A stretch of DNA of 64,000 bases from contig NC_079876.1 in NCBI RefSeq assembly GCF_029227915.1, forward strand, positions 10,294,001 through 10,358,000. Reading direction: 5' to 3'. This document shows positions 1 through 11,189 of the stretch, in pieces; positions within the stretch are counted from its first letter, which is position 1; each line of letters starts with the position of its first letter. The notes beneath the pieces were generated by a model. It searched no databases, was not told where the DNA came from, and saw only the letters and a program-made list of their open reading frames with translations. A program made the translations under genes and the position numbers. Source of the stretch: Hydractinia symbiolongicarpus. Lineage: Eukaryota > Cnidaria > Hydrozoa > Anthoathecata > Hydractiniidae.

Positions 1-3000
1 CACCGTTAAAAAAGTCAATAAAATGTAGTTTTTGAAACTGTCGCTATTTCTTCAGCGCGCGATAACGGCTAGGATTGGTCCCACAGTAAAAAATGACTTA
101 TTAATCTAAGTTTTTAAATGAAGTGCTACCACAGCGCCCAGTGTAATCGCTGAGTTCCGGCAATCATGTCAAATTGAGAAGAATGTTATTTCTTGGAGTC
201 CAATTTTCTCATTTATTACATTTATTAGGTCACAGTCCGAAGTTAGTTCAATTAAGTCCCACAGTCAATCGTTTCATTGTTAAAAGCGATGCAACCCAGT
301 AATATCAGATAAATATCGCTAAATACATGGTGTTACGAATATGTGACCCAACCGTTGTAACTCAAACGGACTGACACCGTTAGAAAGTCAATGAAATGTA
401 GTTTTTGAAACTGTCGCTATTTCTTCAGCGCGCGATAACGTCTAGGCTTGGTCCCACAGTAAAAAATGATTTATTAATCTAAGTTTTAAATGAAGTGCTA
501 CCACAGCGCCCAGTGTAATCGCTGAGTTCCGGCAATCATGTCAAATTGAGAAGAATGTTATTTCTTGGTGTCCAATTTTCTCATTTATCACATTTACTAG
601 GTCACAGTCCAAAGTTAGTTCAATTAAGTCCCACAGTGAATCGTTTCACTGTTAAAAGCGATGCAACCTAGTAATATGAGAAAAATATCGCTAAATACAT
701 GTTGGTACGAGTATGTGACCCAACCGTTGAAACTCAAACAGACTGACACCGTTAGAAAGTCAGTGAAATGTAGTATTTGAAACTGTCTCTATTTCTTCAG
801 TTCGCGCTAACGGCTAGGATTGGTCCCACAGTAAAAAAATGACTTATTTATCTAAATTTTTAAATGAAGAGCTACCACAGCGCCCAGTGTAATCGCTGAG
901 TTCCGGCAATCACGTCAAATTAAGAAGAATGTTATTTCTTGGAGTCCAATTTTCTCATTTATCACATTTACTAGGTCACAGTCCAAAGTTAGTTCAATTA
1001 AGTCCCACAGTCAATCGTTTCATTGTTAAAAGCGATGCAACCTAGTAATATCAAAAAAAATATCGCTAAATACATGGTGGTACGAATATGCGACGCAACC
1101 GTTGTAACTCAAACGGACTGACACCGTTAGAAAGTCAATAAAATGTAGTTTTTGAAACTGTCACTATTTCTCTAGCGCGTGATAACGGCTAGGATTGGTC
1201 CCACAGTAAAAAATGACTTATTAATCTAAGTTTTAAATGAAGTGCTACCACAGCGCCCAGTGTAATTGCTGAGTTCCGGCAATCATGTCAAATTGAGAAG
1301 AATGTTTTTTCCTGGTGTCCAATTTTCCATTTATCACATTTACTAGGTCACAGTCCAAAGTTAGTTCAATTAAATCCCACAGTGAATCGTTTCATTGTTA
1401 AAAGCGATGCAACCTAGTAATATGAGAAAAATATCGCTAAATACATGTTGGTACGAGTATGTGACCCAACCGTTGAAACTCAAATAGACTGACACCGTTA
1501 GAAAGTCAGTGAAATGTAGTATATGAAACTGTCTCTATTTCTCCAGCGCGCGCTGACGGCTAGGATTGGTCCCACAGTAAAAAAATGACTTATTTATCTA
1601 AATATTTAAATGAAGTGCTACCACAGCGCCCAGTGTTATCGCTGAGTTCCGGCAATCATGTCAAATTGAGAAGAATGTTATTTCTTGGAGTTCAATTTTC
1701 TCATTTATCACATTTATTAGGTCACAGTCCAAAGTTAGTTCAATTAAGTCCCACAGTGAATCGTTTCAATGTTAAAAGCGATGCAACATAGTAATATCAA
1801 AACAAATATCGCTAAATACATGTTGGTACGAATATCTGACGCAACCGTTGTAACTCAAACGGACTGACACCATTAAAAAAGTCAATAAAATATAGTATTT
1901 GAAACTGTCTCTATTTCTTCAGCGCGCGCTAACGGCTAGGATTGGTCCCACAGTAAAAAAATGACTTATTTATCTAAATTTTTATATGAACAGCTACCAC
2001 AGCGGCCAGTGTAATCGCTGAGTTCCGGCAATCACGTCAAATTAAGAAGAATGTTGTTTCTTGGAGTCCAATTTTCTCATTTATCACATTTACTAGGTCA
2101 CAGTCCAAAGTTAGTTCAATTAAGTCCCACAGTCAATCGTTTCATTGTTAAAAGCGATGTAACCCAGTTATATCAGATAAATATCGCTAAATACATGGTG
2201 GTACGAATATGTGACCCAACCGTTGTAACTCAAACGGACTGACACCGTTAGAAAGTCAATGAAATGTAGTTTTTGAAACTGTCGCTATTTCTTCAGCGCG
2301 CGATAACGTCTAGGATTGGTCCCACAGTAAAAAATGACTTATTAATCTAAGTTTTAAATGAAGTGCTACCACAGCGCCCAGTGTAATTGCTGAGTTCCGG
2401 CAATCATGTCAAATTGAGAAGAATGTTATTTCTTGGTGTCCAATTTTCTCATTTATCACACTTACTAGGTCACAGTCCAAAGTTAGTTCAATTAAGTCCC
2501 ACAGTGAATCGTTTCATTGTTAAAAGCGATGCAACCTAGTAATATGAGAAAAATATCGCTAAATACATGTTGGTACGAGTATGTGACCCAACCGTTGAAA
2601 CTCAAACAGACTGACACCGTTAGAAAGTCAGTGAAATGTAGTATTTGAAACTGTCTCTATTTCTTCAGCGCGCACTAACGGCTAGGATTGGTCCCACAGT
2701 AAAAAATGACTTATTAATCTAAATTTTTAAATGAAGTGCTACCACAGCGTCCAGTGTAATCGCTGAGTTCCGGCAATCACGTCAAATTAAGAAGAATGTT
2801 ATTTCTTGGAGTCCAATTTTCTCATTTATCACATTTACTAGGTCACAGTCCAAAGTTAGTTCAATTAAGTCCCACAGTCAATCGTTTCATTGTTAAAAGC
2901 GATGCAACCAAGTAATATCAAAAAAAATATCGCTAAATACATGGTGGTACGAATATGCGACGCAACCGTTGTAACTCAAACGGACTGACACCGTTAGAAA

Positions 3001-6000
3001 GTCAATAAAATGTAGTTTTTTAAACTGTCGCTATTTCTTTAGCGCGCGATAACGGCTAGGATTGGTCCCACAGTAAAAAATGACTTATTAATCTAAGTTT
3101 TAAATGAAGTGCTACCACAGCGCCCAGTGTAATTGCTGAGTTCCGGCAATCATGTCAAATTGAGAAGAATGTTATTTCCTGGTGTCCAATTTTCTCATTT
3201 ATCACATTTACTAGGTCACAGTCCAAAGTTAGTTCAATTAAGTCCCACAGTGAATCGTTTCATTGTTAAAAGCGATGCAACCTAGTAATATGAGAAACAT
3301 ATCGCTAAATACATGTTGGTACGAGTATGTGACCCAACCGTTGAAACTCAACAGACTGACACCGTTAGAAAGTCAGTGAAATGTAGTATTTGAAACTGTC
3401 TCTATTTCTTCAGCGCGCGCTAACGGCTAGGATTGGTCCTACAGTAAAAAAATGACTTATTTATCTAAATTTTTAAATGAAGAGCTACCACAGCGCCCAG
3501 TGTAATCGCTGAGTTCCGGCAATCACGTCAAATTAAGAAGAATGTTATTTCTTGGAGTCCAATTTTCTCATTTATCACATTTACTAGGTCACAGTCCAAA
3601 GTTAGTTCAATTAAGTCCCACAGTGAATCGTTTCATTGTTAAAAGCGTTGCAACCTAGTAATATGAGAAAAATATCGCTAAGTACATGTTGGTACGAGTA
3701 TGTGACGCAACCAATGAAAGGCAAACAGACTGACACCGTTAGAAAGTCAGTGAAATGTAGTATTTGAAACTGTCTCTATTCCTTCAGCGCGCGCTAACGG
3801 CTAGGATTGGTCCCACAGTAAAAAAATGACTTATTTATCTAAATTTTTAAATGAAGAGGTACCACAGCGGCCAGTGTAATCGCTGAGTTCCTGCAATCAC
3901 GTCAAATTAAGAAGAATGTTATTTCTTGGAGTCCAATTTCCTCATTTATCACATTACTAGGTCACAGTCCAAAGTTAGTTCAATTAAGTCCCACAGTCAA
4001 TCGTTTCATTGTTAAAAGCGACGCAACCTAGTAATATCAAAAAAAATATCGCTAATAACATGGTGGTACAAATATGTGACGCAACCGTTGTAACTCAAAC
4101 GGACTGACACCGTTAGAAAGTCAATAAAATGTAGTTTTTGAAACTGTCGCTATTTCCTTAGCGCGCGATAACGGCTAGGATTGGTCCCACAGTAAAAAAT
4201 GACTTATTAATCTAAGTTTTTAAATGAAGTGCTACCACAGCGCCCAGTGTAATCGCTCAGTTCCGGCAATCATGTCAAATTGAGAAGAATGTTATTTCTT
4301 GAAGTCCAATTTTCTCATTTATTACATTTATTAGGTCACAGTCCGAAGTTAGTTCAATTAAGTCCCACAGTCAATCGTTTCATTGTTAAAAGCGATGCAA
4401 CCCAGTAATATCAGATAAATATCGCTAAATACATGGTGGTACGAATATGTGACCCAACCGTTGTAACTCAAACGGACTGACACCGTTAGAAAGTCAATGA
4501 AATGTAGTTTTTGAAACTGTCGCTATTTCTTCAGCGCGCGATAACGTCTAGGATTGGTCCCACAGTAAAAAATGATTTATTATTCTAAGTTTTAAATGAA
4601 GTGCTACCACAGCGCCCAGTGTAATCGCTGAGTTCCGGCAATCATGTCAAATTGAGAAGAATGTTATTTCTTGGTGTCCAATTTTCTCATTTATCACATT
4701 TACTAGGTCACAGTCCAAAGTTAGTTCAATTAAGTCCCACAGTGAATCGTTTCATTGTTAAAAGCGATGCAACCTAGTAATATGAGAAAAATATCGCTAA
4801 ATACATGTTGGTACGAGTATGTGACCCAACCGTTGAAACTCAAACAGACTGACACCGTTAGAAAGTCAGTGAAATGTAGTATTTGAAACTGTCTCTATTT
4901 CTTCAGCGCGCGCTAACGGCTAGGATTGGTCCCACAGTAAAAAGATGACTTATTTATCTAAATTTTTAAATGAAGAGCTACCACAGCGCCCAGTGTAATC
5001 GCTGAGTTCCGGCAATCACGTCAAATTAAGAAGAATGTTATTTCTTGGAGTCCAATTTTCTCATTTATCACATTTACTAGGTCACAGTCCAAAGTTAGTT
5101 CAATTAAGTTCCACAGTCAATCGTTTCATTGTTAAAAGCGATGCAACCTAGTAATATCAAAAAAAATATCGCTAAATACATGGTGGTACGAATATGCGAC
5201 GCAACCGTTGTAACTCAAACGGACTGACACCGTTAGAAAGTCAATAAAATGTAGTTTTTGAAACTGTCGCTATTTCTTTAGCGTGCGATAACGGCTAGGA
5301 TTGGTCCCACAGTAAAAAATGACTTATTAATCTAAGTTTTAAATGAAGTGCTACCACAGCGCCCAGTGTAATTGCTGAGTTCCGGCAATCATGTCAAATT
5401 GAGAAGAATGTTATTTCCTGGTGTCCAATTTTCTCATTTATCACATTTACTAGGTCACAGTCCAAAGTTAGTTCAATTAAATCCCACAGTGAATTGTTTC
5501 ATTGTTAAAAGCGATGCAACCTAGTAATATGAGAAAAATATCGCTAAATACATGTTGGTACGAGTATATGACCCAACCGATGAAACTCAAACAGACTGAC
5601 ACCGTTAGAAAGTCAGTGAAATGTAGTATTTGAAACTGTCTCTATTTCTTCAGCGCGCGCTAACGGCTAGGATTGGTCCCACAGTAAAAAAATGACTTAT
5701 TTATCTAAATTTTTAAATGAAGAGCTACCACAGCGCCCAGTGTAATCGCTGAGTTCCGGCAATCACGTCAAATTAAGAAGAATGTTATTTCTTGGAGTCC
5801 AATTTTCTCATTTATCACATTTACTAGGTCACAGTCCAAAGTTAGTTCAATTAAGTCCCACAGTCAATCGTTTCATTGTTGAAAGCGATGCAACATAGTG
5901 ATGTCAAAACAAATATCGCTAAATACATGTTGGTACGAATATGTGACGCAACCGTTGTAACTCAAACGGACTGACACCGTTAGAAAGTCAATAAAATGTA

Positions 6001-7841
6001 GTTTTTTAAACTGTCGCTATTTCCTTAGCGCGCGATAACGGCTAGGATTGGTCCCACAGTAAAAAATGACTTTTTTAATCTAAGTTTTTAAATGAAGTGC
6101 TACCACAGCGGCCAGTGTAATCGCTGAGTTCCGGCAATCACGTCAAATTAAGAAGAATGTTGTTTCTTGGAGTCCAATTTTCTCATTTATCACATTTACT
6201 AGGTCACAGTCCAAAGTTAGTTCAATTAAGTCCCACAGTCAATCGTTTCAATGTTAAAAGCGATGCAAACCAGTAATATCAGATAAATATCGCTAAATAC
6301 ATGGTGGTACGAATATGTGACCCAACCGTTGTAACTCAAACGGACTGACACCGTTAGAAAGTCAATGAAATGTAGTTTTTGAAACTGTCGCTATTTCTTC
6401 AGCGCGCGATAACGTCTAGGATTGGTCCCACAGTAAAAAATAACTGATTAATCTAAGTTTTAAATGAAGTGCTACCACAGCGCCCAGTGTAATTGCTGAG
6501 TTCCGGCAATCATGTCAAATTGAGAAGAATGTTATTTCTTGGTGTCCAATTTTCTCATTTATCACATTTACTAGGTCACAGTCCAAAGTTAGTTCAATTA
6601 AGTCCCACAGTGAATCGTTTCATTGTTAAAAGCGATGCAACCTAGTAATATGAGAAAAATATCGCTAAATACATGTTGGTACGAGTATGTGACCCAACCG
6701 TTGAAACTCAAACAGACTGACACCGTTAGAAAGTCAGTGAAATGTAGTACTTGAAACTGTCTCTATTTCTTCAGCGCGCGCTAACGGCTAGGATTGGTCC
6801 CACAGTAAAAAAATGACTTATTTATCTAAATTTTTAAATGAAGAGCTACCACAGCGCCAAGTGTAATCGCTGAGTTCCGGCAATCACGTCAAATTAAGAA
6901 GAATGTTTTTTCTTGGAGTCCAATTTTCTCATTTATCACATTTACTAGGTCACAGTCCAAAGTTAGTTCAATTAAGTCCCACAGTCAATCGTTTCACTGT
7001 TAAAAGCGACGCAACCTATTAATATCAAAAAAAATATCGCTAAATACATGGTGGTACGAATATGTGACGTAACCGTTGTAACTCAAACGGACTGACACTG
7101 TTAGAAAGTCAATAAAATGTAGTTTTTGAAACTGTCGCTATTTCTTTAGCGCGCGATAACGGCTAGGATTGGTCCCACAGTAAAAAATGACTTATTAATC
7201 TAAGTTTTTAAATGAAGTGCTACCACAGCCCCCAGTGCAATCCCTGAGTTCCTGCAATCACGTCAAATTAAGAAGAATGTTATTTCTAGGAGTCCAATTT
7301 TCTCATTTATTACATTTATCAGGTCACAGTCCGAAGTTAGTTCAATTAAGTCCCACAGTCAATCGTTTCATTGTTAAAACCGATGCAACCCAGTAATATC
7401 AGATAAATATCGCTAAATACATGGTTGTACGAATATGTGACCCAACCGTTGTAACTCAAACGGACTGACACCGTTAGAAAGTCAATTAAATGTAGTTTTT
7501 AAAACTGTCGCTATTTCATCAGCGCGCGATAACGGCTAGGATTGGTCCCACAGTAAAAAATGACTTATTAATCTAAATTTTTAAATGAAGTGCTACCACA
7601 GCGCCCAGTGTAATCGCTGAGTTCCGGCAATAATGTCAAATAGAGAAGAATGTTATTTCTTGGAGTCCAATTTTCTCATTTATCACATTTATTAGGTCAC
7701 AGTCCAAAGTTAGTTTAATTAACTCCCACAGTCAATCGTCTCATTGTTAAAAGCGATGCAACCTAGTAAAATCTGAAAAATATCGCTAAATTCATGTTGG
7801 TACGAATATGTGACGCAACCGTTGTAACTCAAAAGGACTGA
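1..7841 (+). repeat. Satellite array domain 1 (about 21 monomers, 11-mer HOR)
   Basis: Head-to-tail monomers of 371-375 bp begin at 1, 375, 747, 1122, 1493, 1868, 2243, 2614, 2989, 3360, 3734 and 4108. The private variant GATAACGTCTAGG occurs at 434, 2302, 4540 and 6408, giving spacings of 1868, 2238 and 1868 bp, so alternating 5- and 6-monomer steps sum to an 11-monomer unit of about 4106 bp. The first copy is 1-4107; the second runs from 4108 and loses its register near 7.2 kb. Many monomers carry the form GCGCGCTAACGG with ATTTGAAACTGTCTC, alternating with GCGCGATAACGG. The strand and monomer start are arbitrary. Short open frames here are not genes. Confidence 0.97.
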
Positions 7842-10815
7842 CACTGTTAGAAAGTCAATAAAATGTAGTTTTTGAAACTGTCACTATTTCTTTAGCGCGC
7901 GATAACGGCTAGGATTGGTCCCACAGTAAAAAAATGACTTATTTATCTAAATTTTTATATGAACAGCTACCACAGCGGCCAGTGTAATCGCTGAGTTCCG
8001 GCAATCACGTCAAATTAAGAAGAATGTTGTTTCTTGGAGTCCAATTTTCTCATTTATCATATTTATTAGGTCACAGTCCAAAGTTAGTTCAATTAAGTCC
8101 CACAGTCAATCGTTTCATTGTTAAAAGCGATGCAGCCCAGTATTATCAAAAAAAATATCGCTAAATACATGTTGGTACGAATATGTGACGCAACCGTTGT
8201 AACTCAAACGGACTAAAACCGTTAGAAAGTCAATAAAATGTAGTTTTTGAAACTGTCGCTATTTCTTTAGCGGCTAGGATTGGTCCCACAGTAAAAAATG
8301 ACTTAATAATCTAAGTTTTTAAATGAAGTGCTACCACAGCGCCCAATGTAATCGCTGAGTTCCGGCAATCATGTCAAATTGAGAAGAATGTTATTTCTTG
8401 GAGTCCAATTTTCTCATTTATCACATTTATTAGGTCACAGTCCAAAATTAGTTCAATTAAGTCCCACAGTCAATCGTTTCAGTGTTAAAAGCGATGCAAC
8501 CTAGTAATATCAAAAAAAATATCGCTAAATACATGTTGGTACGAATATGTGACGCAACCGTTGTAACTCAAACGGACTGACACCGTTAGAAAGTCAATAA
8601 AATGTAGTTTTTGAAACTGTCGCTATTTCTTCAGCGCGCAATAACGGCTAGGATTGGTCCCACAGTAAAAAATGACTTAATAATCTAAGTTTTTAAATGA
8701 AGTGCTACCACAGCGCCCAATGTAATCGCTGAGTTCCGGCAATCATGTCAAAATGAGAAGAATGTTATTTCTTGGAGTCCAATTTTCTCATTTATCACAT
8801 TTATTAGGTCACAGTCCAAAGTTAGTTCAATTAAGTCCCACAGTCAATCTTTTCAGTGTTAAAAGCGATGCAACCTAGTAATATCAAAAAAAATATCGCT
8901 AAATACATGTTGGTACGAATATGTGACGCAACCGTTGTAACTCAAATGGACTGACACCGTTAGAAAGTCAATAAAATGTAGTTTTTGAAACTGTCGCTAT
9001 TTCTTCAGCGCGCAATAACGGCTAGGATTGGTCCCACAGTAAAAAATGACTTATTTATCTAAACTTTTAAATGAAGTGCTACCACAGCGCCCAGTGTAAT
9101 CGCTGAGTTCCGGCAATCACGTCAAATTAAGGAGAATGTTATTTGTTGGAGTCCTGTTGGCTCACTTATAGCATTTATAAGGTCACAGTCCAAAATCAGT
9201 TCAATTTAGTCCCACAGTCAATCGTTTCATTGTTAAAAGCGATGCAACCTAGTAATATCAAAAAAAATATCGCTAAATACATGTTGGTACGAATATGTGA
9301 CGCAACCGTTGTAACTCAAACAGACTGACACCGTTAGAAAGTCAATAAAATGTAGTTTTTTAAACTGTCGCTATTTCCTTAGCGCGCGATAACGGCTAGG
9401 ATTGGTCCCACAGTAAAAAAATGACTTATTTATCTAAATTTTTATATGAACAGCTACCACAGCGGCCAGTGTAATCGCTGAGTTCCGGCAATCACGTCAA
9501 ATTAAGAAGAATGTTGTTTCTTGGAGTCCAATTTTCTCATTTATCATATTTATTAGGTCACAGTCCAAAGTTAGTTCAATTAAGTCCCACAGTCAATCGT
9601 TTCATTGTTAAAAGCGATGCAGCCCAGTATTATCAAAAAAAATATCGCTAAATACATGTTGGTACGAATATGTGACGCAACCGTTGTAACTCAAACGGAC
9701 TAAAACCGTTAGAAAGTCAATAAAATGTAGTTTTTGAAACTGTCGCTATTTCTTTAGCGGCTAGGATTGGTCCCACAGTAAAAAATGACTTAATAATCTA
9801 AGTTTTTAAATGAAGTGCTACCACAGCGCCCAATGTAATCGCTGAGTTCCGGCAATCATGTCAAATTGAGAAGAATGTTATTTCTTGGAGTCCAATTTTC
9901 TCATTTATCACATTTATTAGGTCACAGACCAAAATTAGTTCAATTAAGTCCCACAGTCAATCGTTTCAGTGTTAAAAGCAATGCAACCTAGTAATATCAA
10001 AAAAAATATCGCTAAATACATGTTGGTACGAATATGTGACGCAACCGTTGTAACTCAAACGGACTGACACCGTTAGAAAGTCAATAAAATGTAGTTTTTG
10101 AAACTGTCGCTATTTCTTCAGCGCGCAATAACGGCTAGGATTGGTCCCACAGTAAAAAATGACTTAATAATCTAAGTTTTTAAATGAAGTGCTACCACAG
10201 CGCCCAATGTAATCGCTGAGTTCCGGCAATCATGTCAAAATGAGAAGAATGTTATTTCTTGGAGTCCAATTTTCTCATTTATCACATTTATTAGGTCACA
10301 GTCCAAAGTTAGTTCAATTAAGTCCCACAGTCAATCGTTTCAGTGTTAAAAGCGATGCAACCTAGTAATATCAAAAAAAATATCGCTAAATACAGGTTGG
10401 TACGAATATGTGACGCAACCGTTGTAACTCAAATGGACTGACACCGTTAGAAAGTCAATAAAATGTAGTTTTTGCAACTGTCGCTATTTCTTCAGCGCGC
10501 AATAACGGCTAGGATTGGTCCCACAGTAAAAAATGACTTATTTATCTAAACTTTTAAATGAAGTGCTACCACAGCGCCCAGTGTAATCGCTGAGTTCCGG
10601 CAATCACGTCAAATTAAGGAGAATGTTATTTGTTGGAGTCCTGTTGGCTCACTTATAGCATTTATAAGGTCACAGTCCAAAATCAGTTCAATTTAGTCCC
10701 ACAGTCAATCGTTTCAGTGTTAAAAGCGATGCAACCTAGTAATATCAAAAGAAATATCGCTAAATACATGTTGGTACGAATATGTGACCCAACCGTTGTA
10801 ACTCAAAGGGACTGA
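7842..10815 (+). repeat. Satellite domain 2: two copies of a 1487-bp 4-mer HOR
   Basis: Copies lie at 7842-9328 and 9329-10815. They share private markers in the same order: TTTTTATATGAACAGCTACC, a second monomer lacking 10 bp (TTTAGCGGCTAGG at about 8265 and 9752), two monomers with GCGCAATAACGG, and a final monomer with the divergent TTGTTGGAGTCCTGTTGGC segment. The 1487-bp spacing is seen at several independent markers (7924/9411, 8271/9758, 9329/10816). The copies differ by only a few substitutions, so the duplication is younger than the divergence between adjacent monomers. Confidence 0.96.
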
Positions 10816-11189
10816 CACCGTTAGAAAGTCATTAAAATGTAGTTTTTGAAACTGTCGCTATTTCTTTAGCGCGCGATAACGGCTAGGATTGGTCCCACAG
10901 TAAAAAATGACTTATTAATCTAAGTTTTTAAATGAAGTGCTACCACAGTGCCCAGTGTAATCGCTGAGTTCCGGCAATCATGTCAAATTGAGAAGAATGT
11001 TATTTCTTGGAGTCCAATTTTCTCAGTTATCACATTTATTAGGTCACAGTCCAAAGTTAGTTCAATTAAGTCCCACAGTCAATCGTTTCATTGTTAAAAG
11101 CGATGCAACCTAGTAATATCAAAAAAAATATCGCTAAATACATGTTGGTACGAATATGTGACGCAACCGTTGTAACTCAAACGGACTGA
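10816..11189 (+). repeat. Representative satellite monomer, 374 bp
   Basis: This copy is close to the visual consensus and shows the landmarks. Offset 1 is CACCGTT. A CpG cluster GCGCGCG lies at 10869-10875. GTCCCACAGT occurs twice, at 10892 and 11070, 178 bp apart, with 196 bp to the next one. The junction with the next monomer holds CCGTT (11167-11171), AACGG (11180-11184) and CCGTT (11192-11196), which can form two alternative 5-bp hairpins. A hand count gives about 16 CpG per monomer, so CpG is not depleted. There is no coding potential conserved among monomers. Confidence 0.95.

Noticed and set aside
1585-2242. Open frames of 61-71 codons on the + strand (for example 1585-1791, 2051-2242, 9143-9328, 10630-10815, 30816-31031, 54573-54797, 55718-55918)
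   Set aside because: They lie inside satellite monomers, exist only where chance variants remove stops, and their similar products merely reflect repeated DNA. No start context or conservation of the frame across monomers.
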